From contig NZ_MSDF01000014.1 of NCBI RefSeq assembly GCF_002022275.1, positions 478,811-542,810 of the forward strand: 64,000 bases of DNA, in the 5' to 3' direction. The stretch is from Pseudomonas fluorescens. GTDB taxonomy: Bacteria > Pseudomonadota > Gammaproteobacteria > Pseudomonadales > Pseudomonadaceae. Under the pieces are notes generated by a model, which was given only the letters and a program-made list of their open reading frames with translations, did not search any database and was not told the origin of the DNA. Shown here piece after piece: positions 56,103 through 64,000 of this stretch. The position numbers were made by a program, and so were the translations under genes. How positions within the stretch are numbered: the stretch's first letter is position 1; each line of letters starts with the position of its first letter.

Positions 56103-56666
56103 GTGCCGCACTCAATCGACTTTCCCGATGCTTGCCAATGGCTGACCCAGAGCCTTCTGAGCCCCCTGCCCTCGCCTGAAACCCTTGACTGGCTGTTTGA
56201 TGAAGGCTCGATGACGCGCCGCCTGACCCGGCTGTCCACTAACCGCTTCAGCATCACGCCCTTGTTTGAAGGCTGGCAAGCGCTGCGCGACGATGAATGC
56301 GCCGCCCTGGACTTGCCGCCGGCGACTATCGGCTGGGTACGCGAGACCTACCTGCACGGTAACGGCGAGGCCTGGTTATTTGCCCGCTGCGTGGCCGCCC
56401 GCAGCACGTTGCAGGGTGATGGCTTACACATGGACGCCTTGGGCAGCCGCCCGTTGGGCGAGTTGCTGTTCAGCGACGATGCGTTCAACCGCCAGACCAT
56501 CGAGGTCTGCCACTACCCCCGACAGTGGCTGCCTGCTGACAACCAGATCGACGGCTTGTGGGCACGCCGCTCGCGATTTGATCGCGGGTCGCTGAGCGTG
56601 CTGGTGGCGGAAATTTTCCTGCCGAGCCTGTGGCAAGCGGTGCACGACCACCCGGAGAACTGCTGA
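56103..56666 (+). CDS. ubiC: Chorismate--pyruvate lyase
   Basis: A 187-residue enzyme that splits chorismate into 4-hydroxybenzoate and pyruvate, the first committed step of ubiquinone synthesis. Family residues are visible: [34 protein letters not shown] with the active-site arginine and glutamate region, LGELLF-type ([10 protein letters not shown]) and WARRSRF. The start is GTG at 56103 ([14 protein letters not shown]); I see no strong Shine-Dalgarno. The stop overlaps the ubiA ATG (TGATG at 56664-56668), giving tight coupling of the two pathway steps. Confidence 0.93.
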   Translation: MPHSIDFPDACQWLTQSLLSPLPSPETLDWLFDEGSMTRRLTRLSTNRFSITPLFEGWQALRDDECAALDLPPATIGWVRETYLHGNGEAWLFARCVAARSTLQGDGLHMDALGSRPLGELLFSDDAFNRQTIEVCHYPRQWLPADNQIDGLWARRSRFDRGSLSVLVAEIFLPSLWQAVHDHPENC

Positions 56667-57556
56667 TGTACCAACGCCTGCTTAAATCCTTGAACCGCCT
56701 GAACCCCAGGGCCTGGGATTTCATTCAGCTGACCCGCATGGACAAGCCTATCGGCATTTACCTGCTGCTGTGGCCGACGCTGTGGGCACTGTGGATTGCC
56801 GGCAAGGGTTCGCCGTCCTTTATCAATATCGTGATTTTCGTGCTGGGCGTGGTACTGACCCGCGCCGGCGGCTGCGTGATCAATGACTGGGCCGATCGCA
56901 AGGTCGACGGCCATGTGAAGCGCACCGAGCAACGCCCGCTGGTCAGCGGCAAGATCAGTTCAAAAGAGGCGCTGGTGTTTTTTGCGCTGCTGATGGGCAT
57001 CAGTTTCCTGCTGGTGCTGCTGACCAACGCCACCACTATCCTGCTGTCCCTCGGCGGCCTGGCGCTGGCGGCGAGCTACCCGTTCATGAAGCGCTACACC
57101 TATTACCCGCAGGTGGTGCTGGGCGCGGCGTTTTCGTGGGGCATGCCGATGGCGTTCACCGCCGAGACCGGTCATTTGCCTGCCACGGCATGGTTGCTGT
57201 ACATCGCCAACCTGCTGTGGACGGTGGGTTATGACACGTATTACGCGATGACTGACCGGGATGACGACTTGAGGATCGGCGTGAAATCCACGGCGATCCT
57301 GTTTGGCGATGCCGACCGCGTGATCATTGTGAGCCTGCAGGGTTTGTCCCTGGTCTGCCTGTGGCTGGCAGGATTGCGGTTTGAGCTGGGCGGCTGGTTT
57401 CACGTGGGGTTGCTGGCGGCGGCGGGGTGTTTTGCCTGGGAGTTCTGGTACACGCGGGACAAGGACCGGATGAAGTGCTTCAAGGCGTTTTTGCATAACC
57501 ACTGGGCGGGGTTGGCGATTTTTGTGGGGATTGTGCTGGATTACGCCTTGCGGTGA
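56666..57556 (+). CDS. ubiA: 4-hydroxybenzoate octaprenyltransferase
   Basis: A 296-residue integral membrane prenyltransferase that attaches the polyprenyl chain to 4-hydroxybenzoate from UbiC. Both aspartate-rich motifs are present: [12 protein letters not shown] near residues 71-82 and [12 protein letters not shown] near 191-202, which bind the Mg-diphosphate. About eight or nine TM helices are evident. The ATG at 56666 overlaps the ubiC stop by one base. A REP doublet follows the stop. The length equals the family norm. Confidence 0.96.
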   Translation: MYQRLLKSLNRLNPRAWDFIQLTRMDKPIGIYLLLWPTLWALWIAGKGSPSFINIVIFVLGVVLTRAGGCVINDWADRKVDGHVKRTEQRPLVSGKISSKEALVFFALLMGISFLLVLLTNATTILLSLGGLALAASYPFMKRYTYYPQVVLGAAFSWGMPMAFTAETGHLPATAWLLYIANLLWTVGYDTYYAMTDRDDDLRIGVKSTAILFGDADRVIIVSLQGLSLVCLWLAGLRFELGGWFHVGLLAAAGCFAWEFWYTRDKDRMKCFKAFLHNHWAGLAIFVGIVLDYALR

Positions 57557-57569
57557 TTTCTCCGACGCC

Positions 57570-57634
57570 ATCGCGGGCAAGCCCGCTCCCACAGTTGGAA
57601 CGCGTACTCTTGTGGGAGCGGGCTTGCCCGCGAT
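57570..57634. repeat. REP doublet (GCGGGCTTGCCCGC subtype), tail-to-tail
   Basis: Exact 24-base inverted arms (57570-57593 and 57611-57634) are separated by 17 bp. The GCTCCCACA ends face inward, as at 16642. Both arms carry the CGGGC variant, unlike the mixed elements in the T6SS region. It lies between the convergent ubiA and the small periplasmic gene. Confidence 0.85.
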
Positions 57635-57655
57635 GATTTCAGCAGCGCCGCAGGT

Positions 57656-58033
57656 TCAGGGCTTGATCACATGCCACGCCCCACCCTTGCCATCACCGGT
57701 CTTGTCACCGGCCTTCTTGTCATCCTTGTAGGTGTACACCGGCTTGCCTTTGTAAGCCCACTGACTGGTCTGGTCGTCGCGGGTGATCACCGTCCAATCA
57801 CCCACCTTCGTATCGGTAGACTCCGCCTTCAGCGGCGGCCAGTTGGTCGCGCACTGGTCTTTGCACACTGATTTGCCATCGGCGTCCTTGTCGAAGGTGT
57901 AAAGGGTCAGGCCCTTGTGATCCACCAACAGACCGTCTTTGGTCATCGCCGGCTCCGCGGCAAACGCCAGGGTCGGCAGCGTCAACGCGGCCGTGACCAG
58001 CAGGGCTTTCCAGGAAATAGTGCGGTAAGTCAT
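57656..58033 (-). CDS. Small exported protein with Yx(FWY)xxD-type repeats (COG4315)
   Basis: A 125-residue protein with a signal peptide (hydrophobic residues 10-25, cut after AFA). The mature part has GLTLYTFDKDADGKSVCKDQCATNWPPL in parts (LYTFDKD, CATNWPP) and QWAYKGKPVYTYKDD, the two-repeat pattern of the COG4315 family. Two cysteines (VCKDQC) lie close together. The function is unknown; the protein is periplasmic. The ATG at 58031-58033 has AAGGAA upstream on the minus strand. It diverges from phoB, and the Pho box lies in the shared 153-bp region. Confidence 0.8.
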   Translation of the reverse strand: MTYRTISWKALLVTAALTLPTLAFAAEPAMTKDGLLVDHKGLTLYTFDKDADGKSVCKDQCATNWPPLKAESTDTKVGDWTVITRDDQTSQWAYKGKPVYTYKDDKKAGDKTGDGKGGAWHVIKP

Positions 58034-58115
58034 CGGAACCTTCCTTTTTTGGTTGTCAGGATTCGGACCCAAAGGGTAGTCCAGAGTGCCGTTATTTGCC
58101 TGAGCGACTAAATTA

Positions 58116-58134
58116 CTGTCACACGACTGCAATA
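58116..58134 (+). promoter_or_regulatory. Pho box upstream of phoB
   Basis: CTGTCAC (58116-58122) and CTGCAAT (58127-58133) repeat with an 11-bp period, fitting the two-half PhoB-binding site with one weaker half. It lies 53 bp before the phoB start, consistent with PhoB autoactivation under phosphate limitation. It could also act on the divergent gene. Confidence 0.7.
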
Positions 58135-58186
58135 ATTCCGTTATCTAATGCGGCGCAAGACAGTTAAATGACAAGAGGATTTAGGC

Positions 58187-58876
58187 ATGGTTGGCAGGAG
58201 CATTCTGATCGTTGACGACGAAGCGCCCATTCGCGAAATGATCGCCGTTGCGTTGGAAATGGCCGGCTATGACTGCCTGGAGGCGGAGAACTCCCAGCAG
58301 GCCCATGCCATTATCGTCGACCGCAAGCCGGACCTGATCCTGCTCGACTGGATGCTGCCCGGTACCTCCGGCATCGAGTTGGCCCGTCGCCTCAAGCGTG
58401 ACGAGCTGACCGGGGATATCCCGATCATCATGCTCACCGCCAAGGGCGAAGAGGACAACAAGATCCAGGGCCTTGAAGTCGGCGCCGATGACTACATCAC
58501 CAAACCTTTTTCCCCACGCGAACTGGTCGCCCGCCTGAAAGCGGTATTACGCCGCGCTGGCCCGACCGATGGCGAGGCACCGATCGAAGTCGGCGGGCTG
58601 ATTCTCGACCCGATCAGCCACCGTGTGACCATCGACGGCACGCCGGCCGAAATGGGCCCGACCGAATACCGCCTGCTGCAATTTTTCATGACTCACCAGG
58701 AACGCGCTTACACCCGTGGCCAATTGCTCGATCAGGTCTGGGGCGGCAACGTGTACGTGGAAGAGCGCACCGTGGATGTGCATATCCGCCGCCTGCGAAA
58801 AGCCTTGGGCGATGCCTACGAGAATCTGGTACAAACCGTGCGCGGCACCGGCTACCGGTTCTCCACCAAGGGCTGA
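58187..58876 (+). CDS. phoB: Phosphate regulon response regulator PhoB
   Basis: A 229-residue OmpR/PhoB-family regulator. The receiver domain spans residues 1-125 with acidic pocket D10/D11, phospho-acceptor D54 (ILLDWMLPG) and the lysine in [11 protein letters not shown]. The winged-helix DNA-binding domain spans about 135-229 with [12 protein letters not shown] and [12 protein letters not shown]. Phosphorylated PhoB activates genes with Pho boxes when phosphate is scarce. phoR follows 45 bp downstream. The start ATG has AAGAGG upstream. Confidence 0.97.
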   Translation: MVGRSILIVDDEAPIREMIAVALEMAGYDCLEAENSQQAHAIIVDRKPDLILLDWMLPGTSGIELARRLKRDELTGDIPIIMLTAKGEEDNKIQGLEVGADDYITKPFSPRELVARLKAVLRRAGPTDGEAPIEVGGLILDPISHRVTIDGTPAEMGPTEYRLLQFFMTHQERAYTRGQLLDQVWGGNVYVEERTVDVHIRRLRKALGDAYENLVQTVRGTGYRFSTKG

Positions 58877-58921
58877 GCCAGTCGCTGCCTGACTTAACTG
58901 CTGACAAGGACGCATGTTCAA

Positions 58922-60244
58922 GTGAATCAAAACTGGCATGGCACCCTGATCCGCCACATGCTTCTGTTGATCACCGGCTGCCTGGTGGTGGGCCTGGTCA
59001 CTGGCCAATATGGCTGGGCGCTGGCCGTGGGTATCGCTCTGTACCTGGGCTGGACCCTCAAACAACTGCTGCGCCTGCATGAATGGCTGCGCCAGCACAA
59101 ACCCGACGAAGCGCCACCCGACGGCTACGGCCTGTGGGGCGAGGTGTTCGACAGCATCTATCACCTGCAACGCCGCGACCAACGGGTACGCGGGCGCTTG
59201 CAAGCGGTGATCGACCGGGTGCAGGAGTCCACCGCCGCGCTCAAAGACGCGGTGATCATGCTCGACAGCGACGGCAACCTGGAATGGTGGAACCGCGCCG
59301 CCGAGACCCTGCTGGGCTTGAAGACGCCCCAGGACAGCGGCCAGCCGGTGACCAACCTGGTGCGCCACCCGCGCTTCAAGGAGTACTTCGAACAGGAGAA
59401 CTACGAAGAAGCCCTGGAAATCCCCTCGCCCACCAATGACCGCGTGCGCATCCAGCTGTACCTGACGCGCTACGGCAACAACGAACACTTGATGCTGGTG
59501 CGCGATGTCACGCGCATCCACCAGCTGGAACAGATGCGCAAAGACTTCGTCGCCAACGTCTCCCACGAGCTGCGCACGCCGCTGACGGTGATCTGCGGCT
59601 ACCTGGAGACGCTGCTGGACAACGTCGACGAGATCAACCCGCGCTGGAGCCGTGCCCTGCAGCAAATGCAGCAGCAAGGCTCACGCATGCAGACCCTGCT
59701 CAACGACCTGCTGCTGCTGGCCAAGCTGGAGGCCACGGATTATCCGTCGGACAACCATCCGGTGGCCGTGCAAAGCCTGTTGCAGACCATCAAGAACGAT
59801 GCCCAGGCCCTCTCTGGCGAACGCGGGCAGCAAATCAGCCTGGAAGCCGACCCGTCGATCCTGCTCAAAGGCAGCGAAGGCGAATTGCGCAGCGCGTTTT
59901 CCAACCTGGTGTTCAACGCCGTGAAGTACACGCAGGACAAGGGCAATATCCGCATCCGCTGGTGGGCCGATGAACACGGTGCGCACCTGAGCGTGCAGGA
60001 CTCCGGCATCGGCATTGACGCCAAGCACCTGCCGCGCCTCACCGAGCGCTTCTACCGTGTTGATTCCAGCCGCAACTCCAACACCGGCGGCACGGGGTTG
60101 GGGCTGGCGATCGTCAAACACGTGCTGCTGCGTCACCGTGCACGCCTGGAAATCAGCAGCGTGTTGGGGCATGGCAGTACGTTTACCTGCCATTTCCCGC
60201 CGGCGCAGGTGACGCGTTCGCAGGAGCTGGGGAATGATGAGTAG
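58922..60244 (+). CDS. phoR: Phosphate regulon sensor kinase PhoR
   Basis: A 440-residue membrane histidine kinase. Two TM helices lie near residues 10-27 and 29-46, followed by a PAS domain (about 95-200; VIMLDSDGNLEWWNRAAETLLG in part). The HisKA phosphoacceptor H215 is in VSHELRTPLTV, and the HATPase has NLVFNAVKYT, DSGIGI and GGTGLGLAIVKH. There is almost no periplasmic part, as in PhoR generally, which senses via PstSCAB/PhoU. PhoU is encoded at the far end of the window. The start is GTG at 58922; an ATG at 58914 is followed by two codons and a stop. A REPIN follows the gene. Confidence 0.94.
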   Translation: MNQNWHGTLIRHMLLLITGCLVVGLVTGQYGWALAVGIALYLGWTLKQLLRLHEWLRQHKPDEAPPDGYGLWGEVFDSIYHLQRRDQRVRGRLQAVIDRVQESTAALKDAVIMLDSDGNLEWWNRAAETLLGLKTPQDSGQPVTNLVRHPRFKEYFEQENYEEALEIPSPTNDRVRIQLYLTRYGNNEHLMLVRDVTRIHQLEQMRKDFVANVSHELRTPLTVICGYLETLLDNVDEINPRWSRALQQMQQQGSRMQTLLNDLLLLAKLEATDYPSDNHPVAVQSLLQTIKNDAQALSGERGQQISLEADPSILLKGSEGELRSAFSNLVFNAVKYTQDKGNIRIRWWADEHGAHLSVQDSGIGIDAKHLPRLTERFYRVDSSRNSNTGGTGLGLAIVKHVLLRHRARLEISSVLGHGSTFTCHFPPAQVTRSQELGNDE

Positions 60245-60267
60245 CCTGAAAACAACATTGAATTAAG

Positions 60268-60356
60268 TGTGGGAGCTGGCTTGCCTGCGATGGCGGTGAG
60301 TCAGCTGAAAATAGGTCAACTGATAGCCCGCTATCGCAGGCAAGCCAGCTCCCACA
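60268..60356. repeat. REPIN after phoR
   Basis: A head-to-head doublet with TGTGGGAGCTGGCTTGCCTG on the left and its complement on the right, about 40 bp apart, with a weaker inner dyad (GTCAGCTGA and GGTCAACTGAT). Both arms are of the same CTGGCTTGCCTGC subtype. It probably also stabilises or terminates the phoBR mRNA, since no other hairpin follows. Confidence 0.85.
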
Positions 60357-60502
60357 TTGGATTTGTATCGTTTCTGCAGGCCCCGCCCGGCAGCGGGCAC
60401 TAGGCAAGCGCCCCGTCAGCCGCTACATTGGCCGACTTGCGCCTGCCTTTCAGGCCCTTCTGTCACCCCTTATTGAACACACGGAACCTGCAAAACCCCA
60501 TC

Positions 60503-61843
60503 ATGGACCCTTCCCCTGGCATCACCCTCGCGACACTCTTCGCCGACTTCGGCATGATTCTTTTTGCACTGATCCTGGTACTGCTCAACGGTTTCTTCGT
60601 TGCGGCGGAATTTGCCATGGTCAAACTGCGTGCTACCCGGGTCGAGGCGATTGCCCACAAAAACGGCTGGCGCGGCCAGATCCTGCGCACCGTGCACAGC
60701 CAGCTCGATGCCTACCTATCGGCGTGCCAGCTGGGTATTACCCTCGCCTCCCTGGGCCTGGGCTGGGTCGGTGAGCCGGCGTTTGCCCACATCCTGGAGC
60801 CGCTGCTCGGCGCCGTGGGCGTGCAGTCGCCGGAAGTGATCAAGGGCGTGTCGTTCTTTGCCGCCTTCTTCGTGATTTCCTACCTGCACATCGTGGTCGG
60901 TGAGTTGGCGCCCAAATCCTGGGCCATTCGCAAACCCGAGCTGCTGTCGCTGTGGACCGCCGTGCCGCTGTACCTGTTCTACTGGGCCATGTACCCGGCG
61001 ATCTACCTGCTCAACGCCAGCGCCAACGCCATCTTGCGTATTGCCGGCCAAGGCGAGCCCGGCCCGCACCATGAGCACCATTACAGCCGTGAAGAACTCA
61101 AACTGATCCTGCACTCCAGCCGTGGCCAGGACCCGAGCGACCAGGGTATGCGCGTGCTGGCCTCCGCCGTGGAAATGGGTGAGCTGGAAGTGGTGGACTG
61201 GGCCAACTCCCGCGAAGACCTGGTAACCCTGGACTTCAATGCCCCGCTCAAGGAAATCCTCGCGCTGTTCCGTCGCCATAAATTCAGCCGCTACCCGGTG
61301 TATGACGCCGACCGCAATGAATTCGTGGGCCTGCTGCACATCAAGGATCTGCTGCTGGAACTGGCAGCGCTGGACCACATTCCCGAATCGTTCAACCTGG
61401 CCGAGCTGACCCGCCCGCTGGAGCGCGTGTCGCGGCATATGCCGCTGTCGCAGTTGCTGGAGCAGTTCCGCAAAGGCGGCGCGCACTTCGCCCTGGTGGA
61501 AGAGGCCGACGGCAAGATCATCGGCTACCTGACCATGGAAGATGTGCTCGAAGTGCTGGTCGGCGACATCCAGGACGAACACCGCAAGGCCGAGCGCGGC
61601 ATCCTCGCCTACCAGCCGGGCAAACTGCTGGTGCGTGGCGACACGCCGTTGTTCAAGGTGGAGCGCCTGCTGGGCGTGGACCTGGACCACATCGAAGCCG
61701 AAACCCTGGCCGGCCTGATCTACGACACGCTCAAACGCGTGCCGGAAGAGGAAGAGGTGCTGGAAGTGGAAGGCTTGCGCATCATCATCAAGAAGATGAA
61801 AGGGCCGAAGATTGTGTTGGCCAAGGTGTTGCTGCTGGATTGA
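60503..61843 (+). CDS. CNNM/CorC-type membrane protein (hemolysin C family)
   Basis: A 446-residue protein. An N-terminal CNNM membrane domain (about residues 10-200, three to four TM helices) has NGFFVAAEFAMVKLRATRVE and GITLASLGLGWVGEPAF. A CBS-pair module spans about 215-345 (FSRYPVYDADRNEFVGLLHIKDLL in part; KIIGYLTMEDVLEVLVG). The C-terminal CorC_HlyC domain spans about 360-446. Relatives move Mg2+ or Co2+ or protect against Mg2+ toxicity; true haemolysis is not implied. The ATG at 60503 gives the normal N-terminus; the frame is open to 60428. It is a single-gene unit with a hairpin after it. Confidence 0.9.
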   Translation: MDPSPGITLATLFADFGMILFALILVLLNGFFVAAEFAMVKLRATRVEAIAHKNGWRGQILRTVHSQLDAYLSACQLGITLASLGLGWVGEPAFAHILEPLLGAVGVQSPEVIKGVSFFAAFFVISYLHIVVGELAPKSWAIRKPELLSLWTAVPLYLFYWAMYPAIYLLNASANAILRIAGQGEPGPHHEHHYSREELKLILHSSRGQDPSDQGMRVLASAVEMGELEVVDWANSREDLVTLDFNAPLKEILALFRRHKFSRYPVYDADRNEFVGLLHIKDLLLELAALDHIPESFNLAELTRPLERVSRHMPLSQLLEQFRKGGAHFALVEEADGKIIGYLTMEDVLEVLVGDIQDEHRKAERGILAYQPGKLLVRGDTPLFKVERLLGVDLDHIEAETLAGLIYDTLKRVPEEEEVLEVEGLRIIIKKMKGPKIVLAKVLLLD

Positions 61844-61851
61844 TCGGAAAC

Positions 61852-61880
61852 GCGCAGGAGTGAGCAACTCGCTCCTGCGC
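61852..61880. terminator. Hairpin between the CNNM/CorC gene and the toxin-antitoxin pair
   Basis: A 12-base stem (GCGCAGGAGTGA with TCGCTCCTGCGC, one G-U pair) with a five-base loop. There is no clear U-tract on either strand. It is placed 8 bp after the CorC-type gene and 6 bp from the convergent antitoxin stop, so it is likely shared. Confidence 0.6.
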
Positions 61881-61886
61881 TACAGA

Positions 61887-62186
61887 TTATGCCGGTAGCG
61901 CAGAGAAGCAGATATCGACCTCCAACTGCGCTGCCGCTGACAAATTGACCAGTGCGTCCAATGAGAACTTATCGATCTTTCCATTCAGGAGATCGTTGAG
62001 CCGAGGCTGACTGATCGTGAGCCGCTCCGCGGCCGCTTTCTGCGACAACTCCCAACCTCGAACGGTATTGCACAATTCCAGCAGCAACTTTGAGCGCAGC
62101 CGCATGTTGGCGGCTTGCTGAGGAGTATCTTCCAGCGCATCCCAGACACAGCTGAAACGTTCGGTGTGAATTTTTGAGTCTGTCAT
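61887..62186 (-). CDS. XRE-family antitoxin (HigA-like)
   Basis: A 99-residue protein with a helix-turn-helix near residues 45-75 (LSQKAAAERLTISQPRLNDLLNGK) in the XRE/Cro family. It starts 4 bp after the stop of the RelE-like gene, in the toxin-then-antitoxin order typical of higBA. It is expected to bind and neutralise the toxin and to repress the operon. No strong operator palindrome was found in the short region before the toxin gene. Confidence 0.8.
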   Translation of the reverse strand: MTDSKIHTERFSCVWDALEDTPQQAANMRLRSKLLLELCNTVRGWELSQKAAAERLTISQPRLNDLLNGKIDKFSLDALVNLSAAAQLEVDICFSALPA

Positions 62187-62190
62187 GGCC

Positions 62191-62514
62191 TTAACCTAAC
62201 TCCTGCAATCTGGCACGCGCCAGTTCGATATCCCGCCCTTCGGTTTTCTGTGTGGTTTTACGCAACGCGTGCAGCACATAGACCGCTTCCGGCCGACTGA
62301 CCACATAGAACACTCGAAACGCTCCCGACTCCTCAGTGATCCGAATCTCACTGACGCCCCGCCCGATGGTTCTCATCGGCTTGCAATCAAAAGGCTGCTC
62401 ACCCTGTTGCAAAAGATCCAGCTGGAAACCGGCAGCCCTTCGAGCGTCGAGCGGAAACGCTTTGAGATCCTTGAGCGAGCTTCCTAGAAACACCACATCC
62501 TTGTGCCTTGGCAT
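62191..62514 (-). CDS. RelE/HigB-like toxin (phage-derived Gp49-like family)
   Basis: A 107-residue protein with VVFLGSSLKDLKAFPLDARRAAGFQLDLL (read in parts), GRGVSEIRITEESGAFRVFYV and AVYVLHALRKTTQKT, the pattern of the RelE-fold Gp49/HigB-like mRNA interferases. R-x-F-Y and the C-terminal H/R/K-rich strand are the likely catalytic part. The ATG at 62512-62514 has AAGGAGAAG upstream; an in-frame ATG at 62595 is farther out. Toxicity is presumed from the family and from the neighbouring antitoxin gene. Confidence 0.82.
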   Translation of the reverse strand: MPRHKDVVFLGSSLKDLKAFPLDARRAAGFQLDLLQQGEQPFDCKPMRTIGRGVSEIRITEESGAFRVFYVVSRPEAVYVLHALRKTTQKTEGRDIELARARLQELG

Positions 62515-62701
62515 CGGCTTCTCCTTTCCTGGAAAGAGGAAGCGTAATCGACGATTCAGCCAGAGGCGGTGGCGGTTTGTTTCAAGGCATAGCAAAGGCT
62601 CGGCAACGCGGCGGCGTCATCGAGAGACTATATCGAAACAGATATAAATCAAGCCGGCTGACGGGAATCAGACAGTCGGTCGACTCCCGTTATTCAGGTG
62701 A

Positions 62702-63604
62702 TTACGCACCCGGCACAAAGTGCTTCTGCGCCGTGCCGCGCGCAATCAGGCGGGAGATGTAGTCGAGCTTTTGCGCATCCTGGTCGATAAACCGGAAGGT
62801 CAGTTGCAGCCAGTCGCTGTCGGGCTTGGGTTCGTAGGCGACGATGGCATGCAGGTAGCCGTTGAGACGGGCCACTTCGGCATTCTCGCCCTGCTCAAGG
62901 TCGAGTACAGCACTTTCCAGTACCTGAGGCAGCACGTCAGTGCGACGTACCACCAGCAGCGCTTCCTTGATGCTCAGCGCCTTGATCACGCACTGCTGGG
63001 TGCCGCTGGACAGACGCAACTGGCCTTGCCCCCGACCACCCGCAGGCGCTGCAGAGGCTGGCGCTTGTACCGGTGGGCTGTTGAGCAGGCCCTTGCTCGG
63101 CGCAGTGGCAACCGCCGCAGGCTTGACGGCTTCAGGCTTGCCGCCGGTCAGCGCGCTCAGGGAATCGTTGCCGAATGCCGAGTTCATCTTGGTCGGTGCG
63201 CTGGCGATCAGGGCGTCGAGGCGGCCGATCTTGTGCAGGGCCTGCTTGACCTTGTTCAGCAACTGTTCGTTGGTGAAGGGCTTGCTGACGTAACCGGAGA
63301 CACCGGCCTGAATCGCCTGTACCACGTTTTCCTTGTCGCCACGGCTGGTCACCATCACGAACGGCATGGCCTTCAGGTGCGGTTGTTCACGGCACCAGGT
63401 CAGCAGCTCCAGGCCCGACATTTCGGGCATTTCCCAGTCACACAGCACCAGATCAAAGGTCTCGCGCATCAGGATGGATTGCGCCTTTTTGCCGTTGACC
63501 GCGTCTTCAATCTTGATCCCCGGGAAGTAGTTGCGCAGGCACTTCTTCACCAGGTCGCGGATAAACGAGGCGTCATCCACCACCAACACACTGACTTTAC
63601 TCAT
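62702..63604 (-). CDS. Response regulator with C-terminal PilZ-like domain
   Basis: A 300-residue protein. The receiver domain spans residues 1-122 with D10/D11, phospho-acceptor D56 (LVLCDWEMPEMSG), T/S in MVTSRGD and K108 (YVSKPFTNEQ). A P/A-rich linker (about 140-190) leads to a C-terminal domain (about 195-290) of beta-rich character, with VIKALSIKEALLVVRR, resembling PilZ but without the RxxxR c-di-GMP motif. No DNA-binding domain is present, so an output by protein contact is likely. The gene lies next to phoU, as in P. aeruginosa. Confidence 0.82.
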   Translation of the reverse strand: MSKVSVLVVDDASFIRDLVKKCLRNYFPGIKIEDAVNGKKAQSILMRETFDLVLCDWEMPEMSGLELLTWCREQPHLKAMPFVMVTSRGDKENVVQAIQAGVSGYVSKPFTNEQLLNKVKQALHKIGRLDALIASAPTKMNSAFGNDSLSALTGGKPEAVKPAAVATAPSKGLLNSPPVQAPASAAPAGGRGQGQLRLSSGTQQCVIKALSIKEALLVVRRTDVLPQVLESAVLDLEQGENAEVARLNGYLHAIVAYEPKPDSDWLQLTFRFIDQDAQKLDYISRLIARGTAQKHFVPGA

Positions 63605-63731
63605 CGACCCTTCATCCTATAAAAACTTCGGCACGCAAAACGCCTGACTGATGGCAGTTTGCCAAAACTCGCGGGTCACAGAAGGACTTAATTACGCCTG
63701 CTGTGCAAAAAATTCAGAGGCCACAAACGAA

Positions 63732-63756
63732 AACGCCCGACCAAAGGCCGGGCGTT
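63732..63756 (-). terminator. Intrinsic terminator after phoU
   Basis: An 11-base stem AACGCCCGACC/GGCCGGGCGTT with one mismatch and a three-base loop AAA. On the minus strand it ends in TTTTCG, giving a U-tract. It lies 17 bp after the phoU stop and separates phoU from the response regulator gene. Confidence 0.85.
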
Positions 63757-63772
63757 AATTTCTCGGGCAACC

Positions 63773-64000
63773 TTACTTATCGTCAGTTTCGCCCGGAACA
63801 TTAGGGATTTGGTCGGCTGTGCCTTCAACTTCGGCTTTCATGCGCTTGAGGCCCATGTGTCGCACGTCGGTGCCGCGCACCAGGTAGATGACCAGTTCGG
63901 AGATATTGCGCGCGTGGTCGCCGATACGCTCCAGCGAACGCAGCACCCAGATAATGTTCAAGACCCGCGAGATAGAGCGCGGGTCTTCCATCATGTAGGT
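63773..64000 (-). CDS. phoU: Phosphate signalling protein PhoU, C-terminal part (runs off the window)
   Basis: 76 codons of the 3' end are present on the minus strand, reading TYMMEDPRSISRVLNIIW at the window edge and then RSLERIGDHARNISELVIYLVRG, the metal-binding (E/DxxxD) repeat of PhoU. The tail ends NVPGETDDK. PhoU links the Pst transporter to PhoR and silences the Pho regulon when phosphate is sufficient, so it works with the phoB-phoR pair at 58.2-60.2 kb. The start lies beyond 64000. Confidence 0.93.
   Translation of the reverse strand, partial: TYMMEDPRSISRVLNIIWVLRSLERIGDHARNISELVIYLVRGTDVRHMGLKRMKAEVEGTADQIPNVPGETDDK

Noticed and set aside
6817..60356. Scattered GTGGGAGC... palindromes as CRISPR repeats
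   Set aside because: They are single doublets far apart, without regular spacers or cas genes; they are REP/REPIN elements.

Overview
The window is chromosomal DNA from a Pseudomonas, most likely of the P. fluorescens group. Several proteins match P. aeruginosa proteins I know almost residue for residue (C-terminus of Crc, SpoT, Hcp1, C-terminus of PhoU). The core gene order (crc, rph, yicC, gmk, rpoZ, spoT, ridA ... oxyR, recG, HDOD gene ... hupB, rubredoxin system, ubiC, ubiA, phoB, phoR ... phoU) is the pseudomonad order. Repeats of the P. fluorescens REP/REPIN type are scattered through it.

Layout. Positions 1-6.8 kb hold RNA, nucleotide and stringent-response housekeeping genes: the crc end, a DUF4870 membrane protein, rph, then yicC-gmk, rpoZ-spoT-ridA and a lipoprotein gene. 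Positions 6.9-12.0 kb hold an SDR-type epimerase, the exbB-exbD-tonB energy-transducing operon and a three-gene iron module (cupredoxin, FTR1 permease, P19 protein). Positions 12.1-17.1 kb hold oxyR, recG, a YbaK-HDOD fusion gene and a small SCP2-like gene.

Positions 17.2-54.0 kb are a complete type VI secretion system (T6SS) of the P. aeruginosa HSI-I kind. The left arm, read leftward, is fha, tssJ, tssK, tssL, tssM, tagF, pppA, ppkA, tagT, tagS, tagR, tagQ. It encodes the membrane complex and the threonine-phosphorylation switch. The right arm, read rightward, is tssA, tssB, tssC, hcp, tssE, tssF, tssG, clpV, vgrG. It encodes the sheath, tube, baseplate and recycling ATPase. The arms diverge from a 403-bp regulatory region. 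The right arm ends in cargo: an Eag chaperone, a 1464-residue prePAAR-PAAR-Rhs effector with a probably GIY-YIG-like nuclease tip, and an AT-rich presumed immunity gene. After these comes an orphan Rhs tip with an HNH nuclease domain, broken by a one-base deletion and an in-frame stop, followed by an intact zinc-ribbon immunity gene. The block lies between genes that I believe are adjacent in P. aeruginosa (SCP2-like gene and hupB), so it looks like an insertion or relocation.

Positions 54.0-64.0 kb return to core genes: hupB, rubredoxin reductase and rubredoxin, ubiC-ubiA (ubiquinone), a small periplasmic protein, phoB-phoR with a Pho box, a CNNM/CorC membrane protein, a HigBA-like toxin-antitoxin pair, a response regulator with a PilZ-like tail, and the 3' end of phoU.

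No rRNA, tRNA, CRISPR array, transposase or integrase was seen.
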